From contig JAPKCH010000011.1 in the NCBI GenBank assembly GCA_026421185.1, positions 1-48,691 of the forward strand: 48,691 bases of DNA, in the 5' to 3' direction. The notes beneath the pieces were generated by a model that was given only the letters and a program-made list of their open reading frames with translations, was not told the origin of the DNA and ran no database searches. Positions 8,193-17,998 of this stretch are shown here, one piece after another. Source of the stretch: Dehalococcoidia bacterium. GTDB lineage: Bacteria; Chloroflexota; Dehalococcoidia; Lucifugimonadales; Lucifugimonadaceae. The position numbers and the translations under genes were made by a program. Numbering within the stretch: position 1 is the first letter of the stretch; every line of letters starts with the position of its first letter.

Positions 8193-9545
8193 TTGGCAGC
8201 CAGAAAACTGGCAATAACAGGCGGTAGAGTGATCGATCCGGCACAGGGGATCGATATGATTTCTGACGTCCTGATTTCAAACGGTAAGATCGTCGAAATT
8301 GTCGCCGGTTCTCCGGGTAAATCGTACGGCGACTACGAAGTAATCGATGCTTCCGGCAAGATCGTAGCACCCGGATTTGTTGATCTTCACACGCACCTTC
8401 GTGATCCCGGCCAAGAGTGGAAAGAAACCATCATCACCGGTACTCGTGCCGCCGCACACGGTGGATTCACCACGATAAGTGCGATGCCTAATACCGATCC
8501 TGTTCAGGATTCCGCTGCAGTTGTTGACGATGTGATGCGTCGGGCTGCGACTGACGGCGTTGTTCGTGTGCTTCCAATCGGTGCGATTTCAGTTGGTCAA
8601 AAAGGTAAAGAGCTTGCTCCAATGGGCGAGCTTGCTGATTCGGGAGTGATCGGATTCTCCGACGATGGGAACCCTGTTGCTGATGCGAACCTGATGCGTC
8701 AGGCACTTTCGTATTCGGTTGAGCTTGGATTGCCGATCATCAACCACGCCGAAGATAAGAAAATCGCTGCTGGCGGAGTGATGAGCGCTGGTGCAGTAGC
8801 TACTAGACTTGGGCTAGCTGGCGTGCCTGCCGCAGCCGAAACAGTAATGGTGGCTCGTGATCTGCATCTGGCGGATCTAACTAAGTCACGACTTCACATT
8901 CCGCACATTTCTACGATGGGTTCATTGGTTGCATTACGAGCCGCCAAAGAGAGTGGAGTCGATGTCACAGCAGAAGTAACTCCGCATCACCTCACATTGA
9001 ACGATGAATGGATATTTGGTCTTCATGGTGAAGTTCCCGCAATAGTCGGCTCAGAGGCTTACGACACGAATACTAAAGTGAATCCTCCGCTTAGAAGTCG
9101 TGCCGATGTTGAAGCATTGATTGAAGCGTTGAGTGATGGATTGATTGACATCATCGCTACCGATCACGCACCGCACTCAGCTACTGACAAGGTCTGCACT
9201 TATAACGATGCAGCGCATGGAATCAACGTGCTGGAAACGGCGTTTTCGTCGGTGTTCGGTCTCGTGGACGTAGGAAAGATTACTGCGGTTCGTCTAATCG
9301 AGTCACTAACCGCTGGGCCTGCTGAAATTTTGCGAAAAGATTTGGGTTCGCTTAAGAAGGGTTTTTCGGCGGACGTTGCGATTATCGATCCGGGCAATAA
9401 GTGGGTGGTGGACCCCACGCAGTTCGAATCAAAGAGTGTGAATAGTCCTTTGACTGGGGTGGAGCTGGCAGGACGAGTTGTGCAGACCATTTATCAAGGA
9501 GAGACCGTGTTCGAGTTGAATGCAGTAGCCGGAGCCAAACAATGA
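8193..9545 (+). CDS. pyrC: Dihydroorotase (class I)
   Basis: Cyclises carbamoyl aspartate to dihydroorotate. Metal ligands are visible: H66 and H68 in DLHTHLRDPG, D157 in the FSDDG segment (the class I position that replaces a carbamylated lysine), H185 in NHAED, H238 in PHIS and D324 in ATDHAPHS. The 450 residues fit class I. The start is TTG 8193 with AAGGAAA about 6 nt upstream. It lies 35 bp after pyrB, and its TGA overlaps the carA ATG. Confidence 0.95.
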   Translation: MAARKLAITGGRVIDPAQGIDMISDVLISNGKIVEIVAGSPGKSYGDYEVIDASGKIVAPGFVDLHTHLRDPGQEWKETIITGTRAAAHGGFTTISAMPNTDPVQDSAAVVDDVMRRAATDGVVRVLPIGAISVGQKGKELAPMGELADSGVIGFSDDGNPVADANLMRQALSYSVELGLPIINHAEDKKIAAGGVMSAGAVATRLGLAGVPAAAETVMVARDLHLADLTKSRLHIPHISTMGSLVALRAAKESGVDVTAEVTPHHLTLNDEWIFGLHGEVPAIVGSEAYDTNTKVNPPLRSRADVEALIEALSDGLIDIIATDHAPHSATDKVCTYNDAAHGINVLETAFSSVFGLVDVGKITAVRLIESLTAGPAEILRKDLGSLKKGFSADVAIIDPGNKWVVDPTQFESKSVNSPLTGVELAGRVVQTIYQGETVFELNAVAGAKQ

Positions 9546-10747
9546 TCGATGTTCGCGGAGATGTGTATCTCGTTCTTGAAGATGGTTCGGTGTTCCCCGG
9601 CAAGCGACTTGGTGCGGAGGGCGAGACGACCGGTGAAGTTGTTTTCAACACGGCGATGACGGGTTATCAGGAGATGTTGACCGACCCTTCATACGGCGGA
9701 CAGATTCTTGTGCCTACTTACCCGATGATCGGTAACTACGGCACGAGTGAAGCCGATGTTGAGTCGACTCGAATTCAGGTGAACGGCTTTGTTGTTCGCG
9801 AGGATTGCGAAGAACCTTCGCACCCGCTTTCGGAAGGTACTGTTCACGATTATTTATTAAAAAACGGTGTACCTGGAATCTCAGGAATCGATACACGTGC
9901 GATTACTCGTAAGCTTCGGTCTGCTGGTGTGATGATGGGAATTATCACTCCGAACGCCGATATAGAAGCTGCTCTCGTAACTCTGGCGAAAGCACCTCGA
10001 TACGGTGAGTTCGATGTTGTTGGAGATGTTTCGACTGACGATATATATGCATGGAATGGTGATGCCGGTGAAGAGTCACGTGCGTTCTTCGACCTACGTG
10101 GTCGAGCTCGACAAGGCGGCATGGGTATCAATGTTGAGCGTGGTATTGGTCAGCGCTATTTGGGTGACAACTACATGAAAGTAGTGGTCAACGATTACGG
10201 AGTTAAGCTGAATATTCTTCGGTCGCTACGAGCTCGTGGTTGTGAAGTGATTGTTGTTCCAGATAACGCATCAGCGGATGACATTTTGGGCCACAATCCT
10301 GACGGTGTGATGCTTTCTCCTGGGCCTGGGGATCCTGAATTACTGGATCGTTCGGTAGCCACTGCGAAGGGGCTTGCTGGCAAGGTTCCAATGATGGGGA
10401 TTTGTCTTGGTCATCAGGTTATTGCAAGGGCGTTTGGGGCTTCGACCTTCAAGCTGCACTTTGGTCACCGTGGCGGTAATCAGCCAGTGAAAGATCTTGA
10501 TTCAGGTCGGGTTTATGTGACGGCCCAGAATCATGGATATGCGGTTGATCCTGCTGGATTGCCAGAAGAGATGATAGTAAGCCATATCAATTTGAATGAT
10601 CAGACCGTTGAAGGTTTAAGGCACCGAGACATGCCAATTATGACGATTCAGTATCACTCCGAGGCGTCACCGGGTCCGCATGATAGCGAGTATTTGTTTG
10701 ATCGGTTTGTTGGTTTGATTCAGACCGGAATGTCCGCGAAAGTTTAG
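9542..10747 (+). CDS. carA: Carbamoyl-phosphate synthase small (glutaminase) subunit
   Basis: Releases ammonia from glutamine for CarB. The N-terminal half is the CPSase small-chain domain (FNTAMTGYQEMLTDPSY near 35-51). The C-terminal half is a class I glutamine amidotransferase with nucleophile C288 in GICLGHQ and the His/Glu pair H372 and E374 in YHSEASPGP. All three catalytic residues are present. It has 401 residues. A Gly/Arg-rich connecting segment at 186-205 is somewhat longer than I would expect. It overlaps pyrC by 4 bp. Confidence 0.95.
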   Translation: MIDVRGDVYLVLEDGSVFPGKRLGAEGETTGEVVFNTAMTGYQEMLTDPSYGGQILVPTYPMIGNYGTSEADVESTRIQVNGFVVREDCEEPSHPLSEGTVHDYLLKNGVPGISGIDTRAITRKLRSAGVMMGIITPNADIEAALVTLAKAPRYGEFDVVGDVSTDDIYAWNGDAGEESRAFFDLRGRARQGGMGINVERGIGQRYLGDNYMKVVVNDYGVKLNILRSLRARGCEVIVVPDNASADDILGHNPDGVMLSPGPGDPELLDRSVATAKGLAGKVPMMGICLGHQVIARAFGASTFKLHFGHRGGNQPVKDLDSGRVYVTAQNHGYAVDPAGLPEEMIVSHINLNDQTVEGLRHRDMPIMTIQYHSEASPGPHDSEYLFDRFVGLIQTGMSAKV

Positions 10748-10783
10748 AGATTTATGAGGTGGGACATTGACGTTCACCTCCCC

Positions 10784-10816
10784 CTCACTCCCTCTCCATT
10801 AACTAGAGGGAGTGAG
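10784..10816. repeat. Perfect 12-bp inverted repeat between carA and carB
   Basis: CTCACTCCCTCT at 10784-10795 and AGAGGGAGTGAG at 10805-10816 pair perfectly across a 9-nt loop. No T-run follows, so termination is not implied. In the transcript it may act as an mRNA processing or stability hairpin. Confidence 0.7.
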
Positions 10817-10853
10817 AGTAAAAATTTGTGCCCTTAGCACATTGGAGAGTTGA

Positions 10854-13800
10854 TTGACGAACGGCGTGGCACAGGAAACAACGACACCAGATATGCCTAA
10901 AAAGGTTTTGGTTATTGGTTCGGGACCGATCATTATTGGTCAGGCTGCAGAGTTTGACTATGCGGGGACGCAAGCCTGCCGATCGCTTCGTGAAGAAGGA
11001 GTCGAGGTTATTTTAGTGAACTCGAATCCGGCTACGATCATGACCGATGAGGACATGGCTGACCGTATTTACATTGAGCCACTCACGGTGTCTGTGCTCG
11101 ATAGAATTCTCGACCGAGAACGTCCTGATGGCATCATCGGGACAATGGGTGGTCAGACTGGTCTCAACCTATTAGTCGATCTTGAAAAAGGTGGGATTCT
11201 AGAGAAGTACAACGTCAAAGCTCTCGGAACATCGGTGGCATCTGTCGAGATGGCTGAAGACCGCGAACAGTTTAGAGACTTGCTTGAACGACTTGGTGAA
11301 CCTGTTCTCCCTTCATTTGCAGTGGAAACGGTTGAAGACGCAGTCGAAGCTGGCCGTAAGATCGGCTACCCAGCGGTTGTTCGTCCTGCATACACTCTCG
11401 GTGGAACAGGTGGTGGAATTGCTCTGAACGAAGAAGAGCTTCGGAAGATTGCCACAGGCGGAATTTTAGCCAGCAAGGTTGGGCAGGTTCTAATCGAGCA
11501 GTCGTTGCTAGGTTGGAAAGAAATCGAGTATGAAGTGATGCGAGACGGTGAAGGAAACGTAATCACCATCTGCAACATGGAAAACCTCGACCCGATGGGA
11601 GTCCACACTGGCGATTCTATCGTTGTGGCTCCAAGTCAGACTTTGAACGACAAGGATTATCAGCGACTACGAACTGCGTCGCTGAATATTATTTCTGGAC
11701 TCGAAATCAAGGGCGGCTGTAACGTTCAGCTCGCATACCGACCTTCCAGTATGGTTGCTGAAACGGTGGGCGAAGGCGCAGGTTACGATGAAGAAGGTTC
11801 GATGTACTACGTCATCGAAGTGAACCCTCGTGTGAGTCGTTCATCCGCTCTCGCATCTAAGGCAACTGGTTATCCGATTGCTCGTGTTGCGGCGAAGATC
11901 GCCCTCGGTAAAACGCTCGATCAAATTTCAAATGCTGTTACGGAGAAGACGACAGCTGCGTTCGAGCCAGCTTTGGACTACTGCGTCGTGAAAATCCCAC
12001 GATGGCCATTCGATAAGTTCCCTATGGGTGATCGTTCACTCGGAACTCAGATGAAGGCAACCGGTGAGGTAATGGCGATTGACCGCACATTCGAAGCAGC
12101 TTTGCAAAAGGCTGTTCGATCGTTGGAAAATGGTCAGGGTACTTTGCTGTGGGAAGATCCTGATTGGGGCACAGATGGCCCGCCTGATTTGCTGGCGGAC
12201 GATAACCGTATCTGGAAGCTAACTGCTGCGATACGTGGTGGTCGAACTGCCGAATCAGTAACGCTGGAAACTGGAGTTGACCCGTGGTTCACTCGTGCTT
12301 TGCAGCGCATTGTGAAAATGGAACGAACACTCCTTGCCGAGGAACTGACTCCTGATTTGATGTGGCGCGCCAAGCGTCTTGGTTTCTCTGATGGGCAAAT
12401 CGGCACGCTTGCTGACTACTTGCCTGAGCAGGTTCGCACTATGCGTAAAGAATGGGACCTCAAGCCGGTCTACAAGATGGTGGACACCTGCGCCGGTGAA
12501 TTTGAAGCAGTTACTCCGTACTTCTACTCAACTTACGAGCAGGAGAACGAGGCTATTCCGAGCGGTCGTGAAACGGCGATTGTTCTGGGAAGTGGTCCTA
12601 TCCGAATCGGACAGGGCATCGAGTTTGACTATTGTTCTGTTCATGCAGCATGGGCGCTTCAGAAGTCTGGAGTTGAGTCGGTCATGATCAACTCGAATCC
12701 TGAGACTGTTTCCACAGATTTTGACACTTCAGATCGGCTGTACTTCGAACCTCTCGACGAAGAGAGTGTTCGAGACATTATTGAGAACGAAGGAAGCGCT
12801 GGAACGATTCCTTCGTCGATGGTCCAGTTTGGTGGGCAGACAGCGATCAACTTGTCACAGTCGCTTGGTGTGGCCAATCTTCCAGTTCTCGGTTCTAGTC
12901 CAGATGTTATCGACCTAGCTTCAGATCGCGGTCGATTTGAGGAAGTTACAGCTCGCCACGGGTTGCCACAGCCTCCGGGTGGCATGGCTTCCGATGTTGA
13001 GAGCGCACTCCAGGTTGCCAGTAACGTTGGCTACCCGGTTCTTGTTCGACCTAGTTATGTACTTGGTGGTCGGGCGATGGAGATTGTTCAGACTCCAGCA
13101 GAGCTGCTTCGATACTTCAAAATGGCCATACGAGACTTCCCGGGTCAGACGATTTTGATCGACCACTATCTGATAGGTCTTGAGGTGGAAGTCGACGCTG
13201 TCTGTGATGGTGAGGATGTATTGATTCCAGGAATCATGCAGCATATTGAACGAGCTGGTGTTCACTCTGGCGACTCGATGGCGGTTTACCCGGCGCAGTC
13301 TCTGACAGAGGCTGAAGTCGAGACGATTGTCGACTACACACGTCGGGTCGGATTAGCACTCGGTGTTGTCGGCCTTATGAACATTCAGTTCGTCGTCGCT
13401 GGTGGTGGAACTTATCGTGGTTTCAACGCTAGCGGTGCTAGCAGTAAATCTGGTGAACCAGAGATTTACATCATTGAAGTGAATCCACGTTCTTCAAGAA
13501 CTATTCCGTTTATATCGAAAGTCACTCGAATTCCAATGGTTCGAATCGCCACTGATGTGATGCGAGGCAAGACGATTGCAGAGCAGGGCTACAAGGGCGG
13601 GCTTGCTAGGAAGCAGAATTTGATCGCTGTCAAGGCGCCTGTTTTCTCGATGTCGAAGCTTGCGGGTGTCGACACGTTCTTAGGCCCTGAAATGAAATCG
13701 ACCGGTGAGGTTATGGGTATCGATACCACGTTCGAGGGCGCGGTAACTAAGGCTTTGCTTGGCTCGGGCTTGAATGTTCCTGAGGGCGAACCGGTGTTGT

Positions 13801-14207
13801 TGAGTATTGCTGACCCCGATAAGGCAGATGCGCTTGGTTTGGTTCGCACTCTGGATGATGCAGGTCACACGATCTACGCCACCGCTGGAACGGCGGAGAT
13901 GATTCGTGCAATGGGCGTCGATGTTATAGAGGTTGAAAAACGACTCGAAGGTGGAAGCGGTCGAACGGTTGTCGACATTATCGAAGATGGAACTGTCAGC
14001 GCAGTTGTGAATACTGTGACCGGTGATCGATCGACGATGCAGGATGGTTTCCACATTCGCCGTTCGGCAGTGATGCAGCGAATTCCGTGCTTCACTTCGA
14101 TCGACACAGCTCGCTGTGCTGTCGAAGCTGAAGGCACGGTTGCTGGTATTACTGGTGGTCAGCCTTACAACATAAAAACGTTGGCTGAATACTTAGACGG
14201 CGAGTAG
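10854..14207 (+). CDS. carB: Carbamoyl-phosphate synthase large subunit
   Basis: Makes carbamoyl phosphate from bicarbonate, ammonia and two ATP. The two homologous halves are both visible. Each begins with a glycine motif followed by IGQ...EFDY (residues about 18-36 and 575-595) and contains an ATP-grasp core ending in IEVNPR. The C-terminal MGS-like allosteric domain covers roughly the last 140 residues. The length of 1117 exceeds the usual 1070, through a 15-residue N-terminal tail and a Trp/Asp-rich insertion near residues 425-445. The start is TTG 10854, 4 nt after GGAGAG. It is the last gene of the pyr operon. Confidence 0.96.
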   Translation: MTNGVAQETTTPDMPKKVLVIGSGPIIIGQAAEFDYAGTQACRSLREEGVEVILVNSNPATIMTDEDMADRIYIEPLTVSVLDRILDRERPDGIIGTMGGQTGLNLLVDLEKGGILEKYNVKALGTSVASVEMAEDREQFRDLLERLGEPVLPSFAVETVEDAVEAGRKIGYPAVVRPAYTLGGTGGGIALNEEELRKIATGGILASKVGQVLIEQSLLGWKEIEYEVMRDGEGNVITICNMENLDPMGVHTGDSIVVAPSQTLNDKDYQRLRTASLNIISGLEIKGGCNVQLAYRPSSMVAETVGEGAGYDEEGSMYYVIEVNPRVSRSSALASKATGYPIARVAAKIALGKTLDQISNAVTEKTTAAFEPALDYCVVKIPRWPFDKFPMGDRSLGTQMKATGEVMAIDRTFEAALQKAVRSLENGQGTLLWEDPDWGTDGPPDLLADDNRIWKLTAAIRGGRTAESVTLETGVDPWFTRALQRIVKMERTLLAEELTPDLMWRAKRLGFSDGQIGTLADYLPEQVRTMRKEWDLKPVYKMVDTCAGEFEAVTPYFYSTYEQENEAIPSGRETAIVLGSGPIRIGQGIEFDYCSVHAAWALQKSGVESVMINSNPETVSTDFDTSDRLYFEPLDEESVRDIIENEGSAGTIPSSMVQFGGQTAINLSQSLGVANLPVLGSSPDVIDLASDRGRFEEVTARHGLPQPPGGMASDVESALQVASNVGYPVLVRPSYVLGGRAMEIVQTPAELLRYFKMAIRDFPGQTILIDHYLIGLEVEVDAVCDGEDVLIPGIMQHIERAGVHSGDSMAVYPAQSLTEAEVETIVDYTRRVGLALGVVGLMNIQFVVAGGGTYRGFNASGASSKSGEPEIYIIEVNPRSSRTIPFISKVTRIPMVRIATDVMRGKTIAEQGYKGGLARKQNLIAVKAPVFSMSKLAGVDTFLGPEMKSTGEVMGIDTTFEGAVTKALLGSGLNVPEGEPVLLSIADPDKADALGLVRTLDDAGHTIYATAGTAEMIRAMGVDVIEVEKRLEGGSGRTVVDIIEDGTVSAVVNTVTGDRSTMQDGFHIRRSAVMQRIPCFTSIDTARCAVEAEGTVAGITGGQPYNIKTLAEYLDGE

Positions 14208-14279
14208 TAATCGTCGACTGTAGCTTGCCGAATATCGTTGTTGGGTGCACAGATACAGACTAGTTCAATTCTGACACGA

Positions 14280-14459
14280 TCAGTCCTGCATCCGCCAGAC
14301 CATTGGTAGCAGGAATGGGAAATTCGTTGCCTCGTCGATTTCCACTTTCATAATTGGCGCCATGAATTTGTCCCAGCGACGGGTGGCTTCGCCTTCATTA
14401 AGGTTGTTATACCTTGGCGGCGCTAACTGAAAGCCAAACTCGTGGGATTGTTTTGAGAT
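14280..14459 (-). pseudogene. Gene-end remnant resembling the C-terminus of L-rhamnose mutarotase-like proteins
   Basis: A 59-codon open stretch with no start codon before an internal Met reads like the natural end of a protein: ...ATRRWDKFMAPIM... then LLPMVWRMQD and stop at 14280-14282. The W-x-x-F-M-A pattern and the aromatic V-W end resemble the last 40 residues of the rhamnose-mutarotase (DUF718) family, by recollection only. Its 5' part overlaps the methyltransferase end in another frame, so the rest of the gene is missing. It is probably a deletion remnant. Confidence 0.4.
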
Positions 14460-15231
14460 TCATCTCTTCCCAGATTTGAGCCAGTCCTTTTTGCAGTGCC
14501 TCACGTCCAATATCGAGTGGGACACCCGGCATTACGCCTTCGATCCAATCGGAAAATCCAGAAATATGGTGCCAACCCTCATGTGGGACTTCGACTCGGT
14601 TGAAGTCGTTTACGAGGACTTTGAATCCTGCGTTTTCAACGAGATCGATATAGTCCTGTGCGTTCAGCTGAACTCGTGATTCAACCTTGGCAGATTTATC
14701 GGCTGACAATCCGTGTTCACGCTTGAGAATGCGGAGTGATCGCATCATCCACTTTCTGAAAAACACAAGACTGTCGTCTGGGTGAGAACCTTCGTAGAAC
14801 GATGTATTGAAAGCGAATATTCCACCTGAGACCAGCTTTTCTTTGATCTGGTTTACCAGAACAGGCTTATCTGGAACGTAGTGGATAGAATTGCAGTAAA
14901 CAACCGCGTCGACTTTGTCTTTTACTGCGCCAGTGAGGTTTTGTACTTCGGAGTGGACGTAGTTGATCGCAACATCTTTGCGCTCGCCAATTTCTTCTGC
15001 AGCAGCTTTTAGAGCCGTGCTCGAGTGGTCTACTGCGTAGATCACTGTGTCCTTGGCAGACTGGAGTCGTTCTAATATGAGCTTGCTGATTCCGCCAGTT
15101 CCACAACCGAGGTCGACGATTTTTCTCTGCTTGCCAACTTCAGCAAGGTCGAGCAAACGTTCGTTAACCTTGGTATAAAAAGATAGGTTGGAGAAGCTTG
15201 TGAAGGAGTATTCTTCGCTCGCTGTTACCAA
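14407..15231 (-). CDS. Class I SAM-dependent methyltransferase, substrate unknown
   Basis: Motif I for S-adenosylmethionine binding, VDLGCGTG, is at residues 39-46. An acidic residue follows in the second strand (YAVDHSS, about 65-71) and motif IV is near DAVVYCNSIHYV. The C-terminal 120 residues form a cap with several aromatic residues (EGWHHISGFSDWIEG) and are likely to set substrate choice. It is a single gene, divergent from modA across 135 bp, with no operon partner to suggest a substrate. Confidence 0.82.
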   Translation of the reverse strand: MVTASEEYSFTSFSNLSFYTKVNERLLDLAEVGKQRKIVDLGCGTGGISKLILERLQSAKDTVIYAVDHSSTALKAAAEEIGERKDVAINYVHSEVQNLTGAVKDKVDAVVYCNSIHYVPDKPVLVNQIKEKLVSGGIFAFNTSFYEGSHPDDSLVFFRKWMMRSLRILKREHGLSADKSAKVESRVQLNAQDYIDLVENAGFKVLVNDFNRVEVPHEGWHHISGFSDWIEGVMPGVPLDIGREALQKGLAQIWEEMNLKTIPRVWLSVSAAKV

Positions 15232-15366
15232 AATTCACGCCCCATGCTCGGCTGCGATTGCAGCGCTTGTTCAAATGTGATCCCGTTGTATATTCTACGG
15301 CTCACTTCTGTAAGTTTTTGAATTCTATCAGAGCTTATAGTTTTCAATAAGGAATTTTGTTGTAGT

Positions 15367-16158
15367 TTGTTGAGTCGTCGTTCAGTTCAATTTTCACTAA
15401 GCATGATCTGTGTGCTTCTTATAGCATCTTGCGGCAAGAACGCATATGAGGATGTTCCGTTGATCTTCGCAGCAGCGTCACTGTCGGAGGTACTTACTGA
15501 ATCCGCCGAAATATATGAGCGGGAAACCGGGAAGCGGGTTGAATTCAGCTTTGGTGGTTCGTTGGCTCTAGCGAACCAAATTGCGAAGCTTGACGCTCCT
15601 GCCGACGGAGTTGTTCTGGCAGGTTGGGAAGCCGGAGAGATACTCGCTACTGCTGAGAAATTGTACTCGAGAGGCTACGGGCACCAAATATTCAATAAGC
15701 TAGTGGTGATCGGAACTAGAGATCAAGCCCCTATCGTATCTCTCGATCAATTAGTGAATTTGAAGGGACGGATCGCAGTAGCTGATTCTTCTCTAGCGCC
15801 CGCAGGCGTATTCGCTAGAGAAGCGCTTCAAGATGCTGAGATTTATGAATTGGTTCGAGATCGTCTAGTAACGACGATCGATGTACGGGCTGCTTTAACT
15901 GCCGTCGAATCTGGGAACGCTCAATTTGGACTGGTCTATTTGACGGACTACTTTAGTTCTCAAAATGAGTCCGCCCACGTGTTGTTGGAACTTGAAGGCG
16001 GGCACACTCCGATTGGATACGGGGCTACCGGCATCAGAAATGGGAACCGAGATGGAATGGCAAATGCGTTCATAGATTTCATATTGTTTACGCCTGAAAC
16101 CCGTAGAATTTTTGAATCGGCTGGATTCGATTTGATTCCAGTGCCTGAAAAACCGTGA
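15367..16158 (+). CDS. modA: Molybdate-binding lipoprotein of the ABC importer
   Basis: An N-terminal signal peptide ends in a lipobox (LIASC, Cys 22), so the binding protein is anchored to the outer face of the membrane. The mature part shows the ModA pattern: FAAASLSEVL early, then a FGGSLALANQI segment near 62-72 for oxyanion contact. The length (263) is normal. The start is the TTG at 15367 or the next TTG. The two differ by one residue. It is the first gene of modABC, with an ordinary gap of 46 bp to modB. Tungstate may also be a ligand. Confidence 0.88.
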   Translation: MLSRRSVQFSLSMICVLLIASCGKNAYEDVPLIFAAASLSEVLTESAEIYERETGKRVEFSFGGSLALANQIAKLDAPADGVVLAGWEAGEILATAEKLYSRGYGHQIFNKLVVIGTRDQAPIVSLDQLVNLKGRIAVADSSLAPAGVFAREALQDAEIYELVRDRLVTTIDVRAALTAVESGNAQFGLVYLTDYFSSQNESAHVLLELEGGHTPIGYGATGIRNGNRDGMANAFIDFILFTPETRRIFESAGFDLIPVPEKP

Positions 16159-16204
16159 CCGCTTGAGTGTCACCCTCTAACATAATTGAATTTTCGTTCA
16201 TTAA

Positions 16205-16900
16205 ATGAACTCAGATATTTCCATAGTTGCTCTTTCTCTGCAGATCGCACTTATTGCCACTGCAGTGACGCTGCCGCTTGGAATGCTTTTGGCTTGGCTG
16301 CTAGTTCGGAAAAAGTTCAGGGGAAAGTTTGTACTTGATGTTGTTGTCTCGTTGCCTCTTGCTTTACCGCCTGTTGTGATTGGCTATGCTCTGCTTTGGT
16401 TGGTTGGGTCGAACGGTTGGATAGGGCAAGTTAGTAAATCGCTATTCGGTTCAACCTTGGCTTTCACTTGGATCGCTGCGGCTTTGGCTGCTGCGATAGT
16501 TTCACTGCCGCTTGTGGTTCGATCGTTTGCTGCTGCGTTATCGGGCGTTGATACCCGTTTGGAAGTTGCTGCTCGAGGTCTTGGATCTGGACCATGGCGG
16601 ACTTTCTTCACAGTCACACTTCCTCTTGCTTACAGAGGAGTGATCGCAGGTGGACTGCTGGGGTTCGTTAGGGCGCTTTCGGAGTTTGGTGCAACGATTG
16701 TGGTTGCTGGAAATATACAAGGGCGAACGCAGACGGTTCCGTCAGCAATTTTTACTCGGATTTCCGCTGGTGATACAGATGCTGCGTGGCGGTTGGCGTT
16801 AGTGTCGGTAGTTCTAGGTGTGGCCGCATTGGCAGTTCACAACTGGTTGATTAAGCGTTCAGCAAATGGCAATGAATCTACGAGCGGTGGTGCTCAATGA
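16205..16900 (+). CDS. modB: Molybdate ABC transporter permease
   Basis: The 231-residue membrane protein has about five transmembrane segments. The cytoplasmic EAA-type loop that docks to the ATPase is visible as EVAARGLGSGPWRTFFTVTLP at about 121-141. The LPLALPPVVIGYALL stretch near 51-65 is typical of ModB/CysT permeases. It forms the membrane channel of the importer with ModA and ModC. Its TGA overlaps the modC ATG (ATGA), so the two are translationally coupled. Confidence 0.92.
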   Translation: MNSDISIVALSLQIALIATAVTLPLGMLLAWLLVRKKFRGKFVLDVVVSLPLALPPVVIGYALLWLVGSNGWIGQVSKSLFGSTLAFTWIAAALAAAIVSLPLVVRSFAAALSGVDTRLEVAARGLGSGPWRTFFTVTLPLAYRGVIAGGLLGFVRALSEFGATIVVAGNIQGRTQTVPSAIFTRISAGDTDAAWRLALVSVVLGVAALAVHNWLIKRSANGNESTSGGAQ

Positions 16901-17970
16901 TTTCGTTCGATGTTCAGCTTTTACGTGATGGATTCACGCTCGATGTATCCGCTGAGTTAGATGACGGTATTACTGCTGTTTTCGGACCTTCGGGGGCAGG
17001 TAAGTCGAGCTTGTTGAACTGTATCGCTGGTTCAGTCCATCCAACCGGTGGTTCGATTCAAATCGATGGTCATAAGGTTTATTCCGCCACAGAGAAAATC
17101 TGGGTCGCTCCTGAAAATCGTCGTATTGGAACTGTTTATCAGGACGGCGCTTTATTTCCTCATTTGGATGTGCGGCGAAATATCGAATTCGGCTGGCGAC
17201 TGCTGCCTGAGAACGAACGTCGATTAGATCCGCTTGAAGTGGCAGAGTTCCTTGGTCTTGCGCACTTACTAGAGCGTAAACCCAATGATCTCTCTGGCGG
17301 AGAACGCCAGCGGGTAGCAATCGCTCGTGCTCTCGCTACATCGCCGAATCTATTGCTTCTTGATGAGCCATTGGCCTCGCTCGATGGTGCTAGACGTGGT
17401 TCGATTTTGAACTACCTGAAGCGTGTGCATGCTGAATTCAAGATGCCGATGGTTTATGTTTCACACTCGATATCAGAAGTGGTATCGATAGCGTCCAAAG
17501 CGATGCTGATTCGTGACGGAAAAGTCGAAGGATACGATCGACCTTCCGCACTGTTACTCGGCGCTGCTACTGCTGGAGGCGATGTCGACAGCTTTCAGAA
17601 TATCGTCGATGGAGTGATTGGTGAATCAACCGATCATCTGACCACTGTTCAAATCGGTGAATCCTTTAGTGTGAATATCTCAACTCGTCATCAAAATAAA
17701 ACCCCTGGCGAGAGAGTTGTCGTTTCAATTGGTGCAAATCAGATAATTTTGGCCGCTGGAGAACCCCAAAACCTTTCTGCGAGAAATATCATTAAAGGTG
17801 TAGTGACCGAGATTTGGTCGAAGCAAGGCAAAGTCTTTACCGAAGTTGATATCGGTCACAAGTACATCGTAGAGCTAACTGAAAACGCACTCAAAGACCT
17901 TGGAATATCTGTCGGTAACGACGTATTTTTAGTATTCAAATCAAGCAGCGTCGACGTATTCGACGCCTAG
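16897..17970 (+). CDS. modC: Molybdate ABC transporter ATPase with C-terminal Mop/TOBE domain
   Basis: All ABC motifs are intact: Walker A GPSGAGKS at 30-37, Q-loop Q82, signature LSGGERQ at 132-138, Walker B LLLLDEP at 152-158 and switch His190. The region from about 290 to the end resembles a Mop/TOBE domain (RNIIKGVVTEIW..., then V-E-L-T-E), which binds oxyanion in ModC. It drives molybdate import from the cytoplasmic side. It overlaps modB by 4 bp and is the last gene of the unit. Confidence 0.92.
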   Translation: MISFDVQLLRDGFTLDVSAELDDGITAVFGPSGAGKSSLLNCIAGSVHPTGGSIQIDGHKVYSATEKIWVAPENRRIGTVYQDGALFPHLDVRRNIEFGWRLLPENERRLDPLEVAEFLGLAHLLERKPNDLSGGERQRVAIARALATSPNLLLLDEPLASLDGARRGSILNYLKRVHAEFKMPMVYVSHSISEVVSIASKAMLIRDGKVEGYDRPSALLLGAATAGGDVDSFQNIVDGVIGESTDHLTTVQIGESFSVNISTRHQNKTPGERVVVSIGANQIILAAGEPQNLSARNIIKGVVTEIWSKQGKVFTEVDIGHKYIVELTENALKDLGISVGNDVFLVFKSSSVDVFDA

Positions 17971-17998
17971 AATCCCAAAATATCCGAAACACAAACTC

